Made by a program: the position numbers and the translations under genes. From DUZB01 sp964407525 (GTDB taxonomy: Bacteria > Desulfobacterota > DSM-4660 > Desulfatiglandales > Desulfatiglandaceae): a stretch of 64,000 nt of DNA. How positions within the stretch are numbered: position 1 is the first letter of the stretch; each line of letters opens with the position of its first letter. The stretch is from contig CAYOWC010000001.1 of the NCBI GenBank assembly GCA_964407525.1, positions 1 to 64,000 of the forward strand, read 5' to 3'. The notes under the pieces are model-generated. The model saw only the letters and a program-made list of their open reading frames with translations, did not search any database and was not told the origin of the DNA. This document shows, one piece after another, positions 8,642-16,556 of this stretch.

Positions 8642-9151
8642 ATGACGAAAAAAAATGTCACTCAAATCAAGGTGGAAAATCATGCTGTGGGGATCATGGG
8701 TTTGAAAAATATTCTGGAAGAAATGGCTCCGGAATATGCTGAAAGGTCTGATGATGAAGCGGGCGAGGGGCTTTTATCAAAGCTTTCAAAGAAAAATTAT
8801 ATCCCAGGCAAGGCCCGGGAAAATTATAAAAAGGCTTTCCTGCGAGAATTCAAGAAATTTATGGGAAGACCTTGTGATGAGGAGATCCCATCCGGTCTTG
8901 AGATAAAGATCCTGGGGCCGGGGTGTCCGCAGTGTGACGGGCTGGAACAGGAATTGATGGCTGTTATTTCCCAATTGCAGCTCAAAGCTGGAATTGAGTA
9001 TGTTCGGGATATTAAAGAGATCGGCCAATATGGTGTGATGGGAACGCCGGCTTTGATAATCAATGGCAAAGTCAAATCGGTGGGGAAGGTCCCCCCGCGG
9101 GCTAGTTTGATCCAATGGCTTGAAGAGACAAAAAACAAAAAGAAAGAGTAG
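8642..9151 (+). CDS. Two-domain protein with C-terminal redox-active thioredoxin_3 fold
   Basis: Of 169 residues, the C-terminal half (about 85-165) is a small thioredoxin fold of the TM0996/MTH895 type with LGPGCPQCDG (Cys95, Cys98) and the cis-Pro region GTPALIINGKV. The N-terminal 80 residues (LKNILEEMAPEYAERSDDEA, KKFMGRPCDEEIPSGLEIKI) are charged, mostly helical in character, and carry an extra Cys78. I do not recognise them as a domain. The protein has no signal peptide and is therefore cytoplasmic. It probably hands reducing power to, or binds the substrate of, the neighbouring permease or repressor. The domain fusion beside a stand-alone copy (9222) is notable. Confidence 0.82.
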   Translation: MTKKNVTQIKVENHAVGIMGLKNILEEMAPEYAERSDDEAGEGLLSKLSKKNYIPGKARENYKKAFLREFKKFMGRPCDEEIPSGLEIKILGPGCPQCDGLEQELMAVISQLQLKAGIEYVRDIKEIGQYGVMGTPALIINGKVKSVGKVPPRASLIQWLEETKNKKKE

Positions 9152-9221
9152 CCGTTTACGGTTGAAAAACTGTGAACTGTAAACCGATAACCGTGAACTT
9201 CTATGAGAAAAGGACGGAATT
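9152..9221. repeat. Heptad-periodic intergenic repeat (AACCGTG type)
   Basis: The sequence steps in sevens: AACTGTG, AACTGTA, AACCGAT, AACCGTG, AACTTCT. A similar AACCGTG-AACCGTG-AACG run occurs near 10818-10835. The gap also carries the ribosome binding site of the next gene. Confidence 0.6.
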
Positions 9222-9458
9222 ATGGAGATCAAGGTGCTGGGGCCTGGATGCCCCAAATGTGAACAGACGGAAAAACTGGTAAAAGAAGCGCTTCAGGAGT
9301 CCGGGGTAGATGCTGCTGTGGAGAAAATCAAAGATATTATGGAAATTGCCAAACTTGGTGTTTTTATGACCCCAGCCGTGGTGGTGGATGGAGAGGTTAA
9401 AAGTGTGGGGAAGGTGCCTTCAAAGGATGATGTAAAGGGATGGATAACCGGTAAATGA
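9222..9458 (+). CDS. Small redox-active disulfide protein (thioredoxin_3 family)
   Basis: The 78-residue protein is the minimal thioredoxin_3 fold. The active site is LGPGCPKCEQ (Cys10, Cys13), and MTPAVVVDGEVKSVG is the cis-Pro segment followed by the last strand. It closely parallels the C-terminal half of the preceding gene, including KSVGKVP near the end, so the two probably arose by duplication. It is cytoplasmic. Similar proteins accompany ArsP-type permeases in other genomes and may act as thiol carriers or metal chaperones. Confidence 0.88.
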   Translation: MEIKVLGPGCPKCEQTEKLVKEALQESGVDAAVEKIKDIMEIAKLGVFMTPAVVVDGEVKSVGKVPSKDDVKGWITGK

Positions 9459-9487
9459 TGTGTGAGGCTCAAATGAGTGGAGGAAAC

Positions 9488-9916
9488 GTGAGAAAGAGAA
9501 TGGGAAGGAAAGCCTTTTTTGTTTTAGCGCTTATGAGCATTGTCGGCGCGACATGGTCTTATCTTACAGATGGAAATACGGCCGTAACTGCGATAGCAGA
9601 GACCTTGGAAGTTCAGGAGGATGGCGCTATCCCGGTAAAGGGAATGGTCACCATGTTGGATCTTGGGGCGGATAAATGCATTCCCTGTAAGATGATGGCC
9701 CCCATCATAGAAAAACTGGAAAAAAAGTACAAGGGCAAGGCTGCCATTGTATTTGTAGATGTCTGGAAAGACAATAAACAGGCAAAACGGTTTGGTGTTC
9801 GCGCCATCCCCACTCAGATTTTTTTCGATAAAGACGGTAAGGAGGTTTATCGCCATATCGGGTTTATGGGGGAGGCTGACATCGTGAAGCAGTTGAAGAA
9901 AATGGGCGTCAGTTGA
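9488..9916 (+). CDS. Exported thioredoxin-family protein
   Basis: The protein has about 142 residues, with a basic N-terminus and one hydrophobic segment (AFFVLALMSIVGATWSYL) that acts as a signal or anchor, followed by a thioredoxin domain. The active site is ADKCIPCKMMAP (Cys64, Cys67), and RAIPTQIFFDKDGKEV contains the cis-Pro. The GTG at 9488 is preferred because GGAGG ends four bases before it. ATG 9455, which overlaps the previous stop, is the longest alternative. It would sit in the periplasm, where the CcdA-like protein encoded next could reduce it. Confidence 0.88.
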   Translation: MRKRMGRKAFFVLALMSIVGATWSYLTDGNTAVTAIAETLEVQEDGAIPVKGMVTMLDLGADKCIPCKMMAPIIEKLEKKYKGKAAIVFVDVWKDNKQAKRFGVRAIPTQIFFDKDGKEVYRHIGFMGEADIVKQLKKMGVS

Positions 9917-9921
9917 CCCTT

Positions 9922-9984
9922 GGCAGTAGGCAGTAGGCAGTAGGCAGTAAGCAGTAAGCAGTAAGCAGTAAGCAGTAAGCAGTG
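9922..9984. repeat. Tandem heptanucleotide repeat (GGCAGTA/AGCAGTA), nine units
   Basis: There are four exact copies of GGCAGTA, four of AGCAGTA and a last AGCAGTG, head to tail and with no spacers. The reverse-complement type (CTGCCTT, CTGTTTA, CTGCCTA) appears near 25229-25257. Perfect tandem arrays of this kind are prone to length change. Confidence 0.95.
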
Positions 9985-10063
9985 AGCTGTTCTCGGAATT
10001 TGGACGAATTTATTTCACATGAGTGCATCCTGTTTATCGGCAAACTGAGTAAGGGAGTGGTCT

Positions 10064-10771
10064 GTGCTGGAAACTTTTTTTCTTACCGTGAACGAATGGA
10101 TGGTTGGTGGAACAGCCATCGCGGCCGTGGGTTGTTTCTTGTGGGGTATGATCAGTGTGCTGTTCAGCCCCTGCCACCTGGCATCCATTCCCTTGATTGT
10201 AGCCTATGTGGGGGCACAGCAAGAGGTCTTGAAACCGAGGGAGGCCGCCTGGTATTCCGTGGCCTTTACCGTGGGCCTCTTTATCACCATCGCATTAATC
10301 GGCATTATCTGCGCATTATTGGGACGTATGCTGGGGGATGTGGGCAACTATTGGCAGATCCTGGTGGGGCTGGTACTTGTCTGGGTGGCACTCGGAATGC
10401 TTGGTGTGGAGAAATTTTCCATGTCCGGAAACCTCCTTTACAAACTGAACCTTCGTGGAATGTTTGGCGCTCTGGTACTGGGGTTGGCATACGGAGTTCT
10501 TTCCGGTTCATGCACTTTCGGGTTTATCGCCCCTATCCTGGCTATTGTCACCATTCAGGAAAAAGTTGCCACGGGAATTCTGTTTATCCTACTCTTTGCC
10601 ATTGGCCACTGTCTCCCGATCGTGGTAGCTGGAAGCTCAACGGCGGTGGTGAAGCGGGTACTTGAAAACAGCCACTGGCAGGGTGCCGGCAACTGGTTTC
10701 GAAGAGGGGCGGGAGTGCTTATTGGATGCCTTGGTCTCTATTTTGTCCTGAATCCGTTTTTCGGGGCGTAA
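10064..10771 (+). CDS. CcdA/DsbD-type transmembrane thiol electron carrier
   Basis: The 235-residue protein has six hydrophobic segments. It has the CcdA pair of membrane cysteines: Cys37 in VLFSPCHLASIPLI and Cys150 in LSGSCTFGFIAPI, each next to Pro/Gly as in the DsbD gamma domain. Such proteins carry electrons from cytoplasmic thioredoxin to periplasmic thioredoxins. Initiation is at GTG 10064 after AAGGGAG. It lies after a periplasmic and two cytoplasmic thioredoxin-fold proteins, so the cassette encodes a complete cross-membrane thiol relay. A cytochrome c maturation role is the textbook alternative, but no ccm or ccs genes are near. Confidence 0.88.
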   Translation: MLETFFLTVNEWMVGGTAIAAVGCFLWGMISVLFSPCHLASIPLIVAYVGAQQEVLKPREAAWYSVAFTVGLFITIALIGIICALLGRMLGDVGNYWQILVGLVLVWVALGMLGVEKFSMSGNLLYKLNLRGMFGALVLGLAYGVLSGSCTFGFIAPILAIVTIQEKVATGILFILLFAIGHCLPIVVAGSSTAVVKRVLENSHWQGAGNWFRRGAGVLIGCLGLYFVLNPFFGA

Positions 10772-10885
10772 AAACCTTGGTTTCCGGTTGTTAGTTGCCG
10801 TTTTACTGGTTTTTTAACCGTGAACCGTGAACGATTACAGAATATGGTAACCCACAACAAAACCATTTTATAGGAGGAAAAGAAA
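10772..10885. repeat. Short intergenic gap with AACCGTG heptads
   Basis: AACCGTG-AACCGTG-AACG near 10818 repeats the motif seen at 9190. AGGAGG at 10873-10878 is the ribosome binding site of the CMD-family gene. Confidence 0.55.
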
Positions 10886-11224
10886 ATGTCAGATGCTCGT
10901 CTTTTGGCCGAATGGTTTCCGGAGTTCGCTGAACATCTGGATAAAATGGATGAAACCTACAAAGAGATGCGAACTATAGATGAAAAGACCTATCAGTTCA
11001 TCTGTTTCGCTCTGGCCATCAAAGCCCGCTCAAAACCGTGTCTTTTGAAGCATTTCATGGGGGCTCTTGAGGCAGGCGCCACAGTAAAGGAACTGGCTTA
11101 TATCATGGGATTGACCTTTAGAGAGGCCGCAGGGGGGGATGATTGCTGGACCCACGATGCCCTTGGGGATTACAAAACCCTCATTGCCGAAGGACTGAAG
11201 AGCTCTGAGTGCTGCGTACGATAA
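10886..11224 (+). CDS. Carboxymuconolactone decarboxylase (AhpD-like) family protein
   Basis: This is a 112-residue, all-helical CMD-family protein. The family's redox motif is CxxCxxxH. Here the matching stretch reads SKPCLLKH, with Ser49, Cys52 and His56, so the first Cys is lost. The C-terminus carries ECC, which could supply a second thiol. Classical AhpD peroxidase-reductant chemistry is therefore doubtful. A one-Cys mechanism or a scaffold role is possible. A consensus AGGAGG supports the start. It closes the arsR-permease-thioredoxin-CcdA cassette. Confidence 0.83.
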   Translation: MSDARLLAEWFPEFAEHLDKMDETYKEMRTIDEKTYQFICFALAIKARSKPCLLKHFMGALEAGATVKELAYIMGLTFREAAGGDDCWTHDALGDYKTLIAEGLKSSECCVR

Positions 11225-11290
11225 GGTTGGAAATTCTTTTACAAGGCTGAAAAATGGAACACAATATCCGGATGCCTTTCTGCCCTGTTA

Positions 11291-12262
11291 TTAGAAGAAT
11301 TGAATGATATATCGGGCAGCGAGGAAGGTAATGACTATCCCTAACAGCAGTTTGATGAATTTCTGAGGGACGTATTTCTGTAGCCTTGCCCCGCAATACA
11401 TTCCTGCGAATCCACCCGCTCCGAAAAGAAGCCCCAGCAACCAGTCCGGTTTTGTGGACAACTCTCCTGCTGCAGGAATCACACTGTAGAAAAATACTCC
11501 GGCAATGGAGGTGAGAAAAGTGCCCATAAGGGCGGCGCCCGCCACCGTATAGACCGGCAGGCTGAAAACGGCAACGCACACGGGTGCGATCATGGCGCCC
11601 CCGCCGATTCCGTAGGTGCCCCCGATGATGCCGACCACAAACGCCAGGAAAAACATGCCGACGGTGTTGAACGAAAACCGTTGCCCCCAGAACTCGTATT
11701 CTACCCGTGAGAGGGAAAAAGAGATGGTCTTAATCACGGCTTCCTGCGGAAGTCCGGATGAGATTCTCCCTTTCTGAGATTCCCGGACGTCTTTCATGTG
11801 GTGGTTGAATTTTTCCTCCAGGGCTTTTAACTCCAATTTTCCTTTCTGGGACCGTGGGGTCATTTCATACAGGAGGCGAAGGCCGATATAGAGGAGCACG
11901 CACCCCACAAAAAGTTTGAAGACTCTCGGATCCGGAAAGTATATTACCCTCAGATAGTAGCCTATGAAAACTCCTGGAAGGGTGCCGACAATGATCACCC
12001 AGGTCAGGGGCCAGGCCATGCGACCTTCCTTCAAGTAGCGGTATACGCCGCTCGGGATGGCCACGATATTGAATACGAAATTGGTGGAGCTGACCGAGGG
12101 AGAGGTGAACTGGAGAAAACTGACCTGAAAAGGTAGAAGAAGAAAGGCGCCTGAAACGCCGCCCATGGAGGTGAAAAAAGAGACAACGAAAGCAACTACT
12201 GGTGGCAGGAAGATCCAGGTATTGACTCCCGAGACGTCAAAATGCACAAAAAGAGAATCCAT
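11291..12262 (-). CDS. TauE/SafE-family sulfite/anion exporter
   Basis: The protein has 323 residues from the ATG at 12262, with about eight hydrophobic segments. The two TauE/SafE repeats are visible in VVAFVVSFFTSMGGVSGAFL and VVGIIGGTYGIGGGAMIAP, both rich in the Gly motifs of the family. The frame is open up to 12406, but those 48 extra residues are polar and unlike the family, and the internal ATG at 12262 begins just where the hydrophobic core starts. The family exports sulfite, sulfoacetate or related sulfur anions. The gene lies between a thiol cassette and an exported rhodanese, which agrees with sulfur handling. Confidence 0.88.
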   Translation of the reverse strand: MDSLFVHFDVSGVNTWIFLPPVVAFVVSFFTSMGGVSGAFLLLPFQVSFLQFTSPSVSSTNFVFNIVAIPSGVYRYLKEGRMAWPLTWVIIVGTLPGVFIGYYLRVIYFPDPRVFKLFVGCVLLYIGLRLLYEMTPRSQKGKLELKALEEKFNHHMKDVRESQKGRISSGLPQEAVIKTISFSLSRVEYEFWGQRFSFNTVGMFFLAFVVGIIGGTYGIGGGAMIAPVCVAVFSLPVYTVAGAALMGTFLTSIAGVFFYSVIPAAGELSTKPDWLLGLLFGAGGFAGMYCGARLQKYVPQKFIKLLLGIVITFLAARYIIQFF

Positions 12263-12700
12263 GAGCTCACGAACCTCACCATAGGGCGAATCATTTACGA
12301 TTTGGAAATCTACAGCTCTCGAAGTTGAATTAATGGATGGAAAGTGATTAGTCAAGTCGGAAAAGGGCGTCTGATCGTTTCTGTTCCTAATGAACAAAAC
12401 CGACATGCTATCTTTTTTTGAATGATTTAAGAAATAGTCAGGTAGGAGGCGTTACTCTTTTATGGAGAAAACCTGCTCTTCATTACCTATAATCTTGCAT
12501 ATTATATGTAACTTGGAACGAATAATAAAATATCAGTATGTCGTTAGCGTGAGTGTCAGTGCTAACTGATAAAAAGAGGCTTGACGAGTTGATAGCTCCT
12601 GTTTATATTGACCGATAGTATTTCAACTTAGACCCGGAAAGGGGGGCGGAACGGGTTCTAAAAAATATTTCACTAAATTTTGTAACAGGAGGCAGTTGAT
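12263..12700. other. Divergent regulatory region between tauE-like and rhodanese genes
   Basis: This is a 438-bp gap. Its right part holds a clear promoter (12581-12609). A dyad lies just upstream at about 12543-12566: GTTAGC and GCTAAC around a 12-base spacer, a candidate operator. The left part, up to 12406, is open in the frame of the tauE-like gene but is unlikely to be coding. Confidence 0.6.
12581..12609 (+). promoter_or_regulatory. Sigma-70 promoter of the rhodanese gene
   Basis: TTGACG at 12581-12586 and TATATT at 12604-12609 are separated by 17 bases. They lie 91 bases before the rhodanese start, downstream of the GTTAGC/GCTAAC dyad. Confidence 0.75.
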
Positions 12701-13252
12701 ATGAAGAAATTATTTGTTGTTGTACTGGCAGTCATGTTTCTCACAGGAGCGGCTGGATTGGCTTTAGCCGGGGATAACCCGATGAAGGCTGCTCAGAAAA
12801 AGGTGAAACAAAGTTTTTATGATCTGATTCCTAAGGACAAGATCATAGGGGTTGACCAGTTTTACAAAGTTTATCAGGAGGTCATGTCTGGAAAGAGAAA
12901 GGCCTATCTGTTGGACGTGAGAACCCATCCGGAATTCTATGCGTTTCATATCGAAGGTACTGACCACATCCACTCCGGGCATATGTATACCATCCCCAAA
13001 AAGATCACCGACCCCAATGCTGAGATTTATGTATGGTGTCGCACAAATGCCCGGGCTACATACACGGCAGGTTTCCTCTACAAATACGGTTATAAGAACG
13101 TATGGTTGTATAAGGAAGGTGTTGTGGGTTGGGCCAAGGCCGGTCATCCCTTTGTAAATCAGTTCACGGGGAAATTCACGATTAACGAATACCGGAAATC
13201 CCCTTCCAAGGAAGAAAAATCTTTCCGCATTCGCGAATTCCATCCCTATTGA
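12701..13252 (+). CDS. Exported single-domain rhodanese
   Basis: Of 183 residues, the first 23 are a classical signal peptide (KKLFVVVLAVMFLTGAAGLALA) cut after ALA. The rhodanese domain follows, with YLLDVRTHPEF as the CH2A-like start, the catalytic Cys113 in VWCRTNARATYTAG, and GVVGWAKAGHPFV near the end. The usual 'GHIPGA' element is replaced by a His-rich stretch, FHIEGTDHIHSGHMYTIP, with five His in about 14 residues, which might bind a metal. The protein is probably a periplasmic sulfurtransferase or a persulfide-binding protein. AGGAGG lies 8 bases before the start. Confidence 0.88.
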   Translation: MKKLFVVVLAVMFLTGAAGLALAGDNPMKAAQKKVKQSFYDLIPKDKIIGVDQFYKVYQEVMSGKRKAYLLDVRTHPEFYAFHIEGTDHIHSGHMYTIPKKITDPNAEIYVWCRTNARATYTAGFLYKYGYKNVWLYKEGVVGWAKAGHPFVNQFTGKFTINEYRKSPSKEEKSFRIREFHPY

Positions 13253-13272
13253 TAGAACGTCATGCCCCCCCC

Positions 13273-13305
13273 TTCAGGGAAAGGGCGTCTTGTCTTTTCC
13301 CTGAA
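13273..13305. terminator. Bidirectional hairpin between convergent genes
   Basis: TTCAGGGAAA and TTTCCCTGAA form a 10-bp stem. It sits 20 bases after the rhodanese stop and 12 bases beyond the end of the leftward response-regulator gene, so it can serve both. Confidence 0.75.
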
Positions 13306-13317
13306 CCACCCACCTCC

Positions 13318-14697
13318 TTAAGGCATTATGCCATAATTCTTAAGCTTTTTGTGGAGAGTCTTTCTGGTGATCCCCAATCGCCTGGCTGCCTCGCTCTTGT
13401 TTCCTCCGGTGGCTTCCAGCGTTCTTAAAATGGTCTGTTTTTCAATTTCTACCAGGGGAACATCGGTGGTTGAGATAAAAGGGACGGGAACTTGATCGCT
13501 CTGGTCGTTAAGGTGAATGCTTTTCTTTACTTCCAGGGGGAGTTCCTCCAGGTCTACATATTCGTGCCTTGACATGACCACGGACCTTTCAACGGCATTC
13601 ATCAGCTCACGAACATTCCCCGGCCAGCGATACTGCAGCATGCAGTCCATGGCTTGCGGTGAAAACCCTTTAAGATGCTTTCTGTTTTTTTCCGTGAACA
13701 GGGTTAAGAAGCGGTTCGCTAAAAGAGGAATGTCTTCTCGTCTATCACGGAGGGCGGGGACATTCAGGGCAATGACATTCAGCCTATAGTAAAGGTCCTC
13801 CCTGAATCGGCCCTCTTCGATCTCTTTCATGAGCGGTTTGTTGGTGGCTGAGACGACTCTGACGTCAACCGCAAGGGTTTCTTCACCACCGACCCGGACA
13901 AGTTCTCGCTCCTGGAGGACGCGAAGCAGCTTGACCTGCATGGAAAGGGGCATTTCGCTGACCTCGTCCAGGAAGATGCTGCCACCATTTGCCTGCTGGA
14001 ATTTCCCATCCTTCTGCCTGTGCGCCCCTGTAAAGGAGCCTTTTTCATGTCCGAACAGCTCCGATTCCAACAGACTTTCCGTGATGGCTGCACAATTTAC
14101 TTTGATGAATGGCCCTTCTTTTCTAGAGCTGTTAAAATGAATGGCGCCCGCGATCAGTTCTTTTCCTGTCCCTGATTCCCCCGAGATCAGCACGCTTGCT
14201 TCTGAAGGGGCAACCTGGGCTACAGATTCCAGGAGACTGACCATCACGTTGCTCCTGCCGATAATATTTCCGGTATCGAATTTCCTGCCTAATGTCTCCT
14301 TCAGAACTCGGTTTTCCTCTTTGAGCATACGGTGATCCATTGCGCGGTCAATAATCAGGCGAAGCTCATCGAAGTCAAGCGGTTTTGTCAGATAGTCGTA
14401 GGCGCCGTTTTTCAGGGCCTCCACGGCAGTTTCTACCGAGGAAAAGGCGGTCATGATAATGACGGGGGTGGCGGGGTTATAGGATTTGATTTCAGAAAGA
14501 GCTTCAAGCCCTGATACTTTGACCATCCTGATGTCCATAAGGATGAGATCGAAAGGTTGTTTTTTAACTTCTTCTATGGCGGTTTCACCGTCATTTGCTT
14601 CCTCTATCCTGTAGCCCCATCCACCCAGAAGTGTTTTTAGCATTGTTCTGTGCGCATGGTCGTCATCGACTACGAGAATGTTTCTTTTTTTCTCCAT
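13318..14697 (-). CDS. NtrC-family sigma-54-dependent response regulator (ZraR-like)
   Basis: The protein has 459 residues from ATG 14697, which follows GGGGGAG at good spacing. The open frame to 14730 adds only a glycine-rich run. The receiver domain (about 5-120) has the acidic pocket DDD at 11-13, the phosphoacceptor Asp55 in LILMDIR and Lys105 in LTKPLDF. The AAA+ domain (about 145-380) has Walker A GESGTGKE (173-180) and the sigma-54 contact loop GSFTGA (220-225). The C-terminal Fis-type helix-turn-helix contains GNKSEAARRLGITRKTLHKK. The gene is followed downstream by the hairpin at 13273 and preceded by the kinase gene. The neighbouring ZraP-like gene with a -24/-12 promoter is its probable target. 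Confidence 0.92.
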   Translation of the reverse strand: MEKKRNILVVDDDHAHRTMLKTLLGGWGYRIEEANDGETAIEEVKKQPFDLILMDIRMVKVSGLEALSEIKSYNPATPVIIMTAFSSVETAVEALKNGAYDYLTKPLDFDELRLIIDRAMDHRMLKEENRVLKETLGRKFDTGNIIGRSNVMVSLLESVAQVAPSEASVLISGESGTGKELIAGAIHFNSSRKEGPFIKVNCAAITESLLESELFGHEKGSFTGAHRQKDGKFQQANGGSIFLDEVSEMPLSMQVKLLRVLQERELVRVGGEETLAVDVRVVSATNKPLMKEIEEGRFREDLYYRLNVIALNVPALRDRREDIPLLANRFLTLFTEKNRKHLKGFSPQAMDCMLQYRWPGNVRELMNAVERSVVMSRHEYVDLEELPLEVKKSIHLNDQSDQVPVPFISTTDVPLVEIEKQTILRTLEATGGNKSEAARRLGITRKTLHKKLKNYGIMP

Positions 14698-14786
14698 TTG
14701 GTTTACTCCCCCTCCCCCAGCCCCTCCCACCAGGGAGAGGAGTTTTGGCCTCAGGCTCTACTCATCCATTCGATTATACAACTCAT

Positions 14787-16556
14787 TTAACGATCTTTAG
14801 AAGGCAGCAAAACGGTGATGGTTGTGCCCGTTCCGGGGGTTGTTTCAACTCTTATTTCTCCCCCGTGGGATTCGACAATCTTGTGTACGATTGCAAGCCC
14901 TAAGCCAGTTCCGGAAGATCTTGTGGTGAAGTAGGGATCAAAAAGGTTGGGCAGATCTTTCTTGGGTATCCCTTTTCCGGTATCTGAGACGGTGATACGG
15001 AATCGGTCACTGTTTTCATCAAGGTCAAGTCCTATCGTCAGCACGCCTCCCTGCTCCATGGCTTCGATGGCATTGAGATAAAGGTTTAAAAGAACCTGCG
15101 TGATCCTGTCTGTATCGATCCAGGCCTCATGGGGAACGGTAGCACTTTGAAACGCTATTCCCACTCCTTTTGCATGGGCATCTCCTTCAATCAGCTTGAG
15201 GGAATGTTTTACCAGACGCTCCAGAGATATGGATTCTTTCTGAACGGTCATGGGCCTGGCAAATTCCAGGAGCTGTCCGATTACCCGGTTCAGGCGTTCT
15301 ACCTCTTGAATCATAATTTCAGCGGTACTCAGGTCTTCAGGAACATCCCGATATCTTTCTTTGAAATAGGTGGCAAACCCCTTGATCGAGCTTAAAGGGT
15401 TCCGTATTTCATGGGCTACACCTGCCGCCAGTGTTCCGATGGAGGCCAGATGCCGACTCCTTGCCACCTCCTTTTTCAGATGCTGAATCTCCGTAAGGTC
15501 CCTGAACAGGATGATCCAGCCCAGTTGATCTCCGGTTTCGTTCTTCAAAATGGTTCCAATAACTTCAAGGGGGACTGTTTTTCCGCTGTGAACCGGACAT
15601 TCAAATTCACTTTCGATGAGCCCGTCCTGGCTTTTCAGGCGTAGGAGAAAATCCGATAATGGTTTAGAAAGAATGTCCCCTGCATAGTGTCCCGTGATTT
15701 TGCCGGCTGATAATTCAAGAACTTTTTGTGCATTCTGATTGAAGGAGGCAATCCTATCATCTCTGTCAATGGTCAGAAGCCCGATGGGCATATTTTCCAC
15801 CAGGTTGTCGGAAAAGGCCTTTACCCTCGAGAGAGAAGCCTTTGTGGAACGATAGGCCTGCGCCAGGAAAAGGGCTATGATTCCTGCCATACATATCAAA
15901 AGAAGAGTTGCTGCCATGACCACGCTGCGGCGGATACCCTCATTGCTTGCTTCTTCCACAGCACCCATGTTCAGACCCACAAAAATGATCTGCTCTGCAT
16001 TGGGGCCATTGTCACCCAATGAACTTCGGGGAAGCATATGAGATCTGCACCAGTCGTTTCTCTGCATATGCCTGCCCTGCCTCGGTCCTCTGGTTTGGAT
16101 GGGGGAAAAATGTCTGAATACTTCGAAGATCTGCGCATCATTTTCTCCTGCGATTTGCCTCCACCTGATTTTGGAGGAGAGTGCGATCTGTTGCAGGTTG
16201 AGATCTGTTCTGTATACTGTACCGATCTTTTCCGCGTCGCTGTCCGCAAGGATCATCCCTTTTGTATCGATTATCAGAATATATTCGATATCGGGCTGTT
16301 GTGCCGTTTCAGATAGTAATTTCTGAACCTGGTTTCCCCCCCATCTCATTCCCATCATTCCGGTTCTGGCGCCGGCCTCAAACGACCTGATGAGAGCGGC
16401 GCCTTTTTCTACAAGGAGGGTCGTTGTGCTCCTTCTCTGTTGATTGATGGACTGGAAAGTGATGAAGGCAAATATGGGAGCAAGAACCACAACGGCGCCT
16501 ATGATGGCCCACGGAGGAACTCCCACCCATAATTTTCTGGATTTCATTGTTCTCAT
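14787..16556 (-). CDS. Membrane sensor histidine kinase with PAS domain (ZraS-like)
   Basis: The protein has about 589 residues. A transmembrane segment (VPPWAIIGAVVVLAPIFAFI) precedes a periplasmic sensor region of about 170 residues with GMILADSDAEKIGT, typical of sCache/ZraS-like sensors. A His- and Cys-bearing loop (RHMQRNDWCRSHMLPR) may bind metal. A second TM segment (VVMAATLLLICMAGIIALFL) follows, then a PAS domain (NLVENMPIGLLTIDRDD), the phosphorylated His in VAHEIRNPLSSIKGF, and the ATPase boxes (LYLNAIEAM, DTGKGIPKKDLPNLFDPYF, GTGLGLAIV). The start may be ATG 16556 or, 11 codons earlier, 16589. The regulator gene follows after about 90 bases, so kinase and regulator are co-transcribed. 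Confidence 0.9.
   Translation of the reverse strand: MRTMKSRKLWVGVPPWAIIGAVVVLAPIFAFITFQSINQQRRSTTTLLVEKGAALIRSFEAGARTGMMGMRWGGNQVQKLLSETAQQPDIEYILIIDTKGMILADSDAEKIGTVYRTDLNLQQIALSSKIRWRQIAGENDAQIFEVFRHFSPIQTRGPRQGRHMQRNDWCRSHMLPRSSLGDNGPNAEQIIFVGLNMGAVEEASNEGIRRSVVMAATLLLICMAGIIALFLAQAYRSTKASLSRVKAFSDNLVENMPIGLLTIDRDDRIASFNQNAQKVLELSAGKITGHYAGDILSKPLSDFLLRLKSQDGLIESEFECPVHSGKTVPLEVIGTILKNETGDQLGWIILFRDLTEIQHLKKEVARSRHLASIGTLAAGVAHEIRNPLSSIKGFATYFKERYRDVPEDLSTAEIMIQEVERLNRVIGQLLEFARPMTVQKESISLERLVKHSLKLIEGDAHAKGVGIAFQSATVPHEAWIDTDRITQVLLNLYLNAIEAMEQGGVLTIGLDLDENSDRFRITVSDTGKGIPKKDLPNLFDPYFTTRSSGTGLGLAIVHKIVESHGGEIRVETTPGTGTTITVLLPSKDR

Noticed and set aside
9922..9984. Possible CRISPR array from regularly repeated units
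   Set aside because: The repeats are seven bases long and directly adjacent, with no spacers and no cas genes.
11291..12406. Longest version of the TauE/SafE gene
   Set aside because: The extra 48 residues are polar and not like the family; ATG 12262 precedes the first membrane segment.
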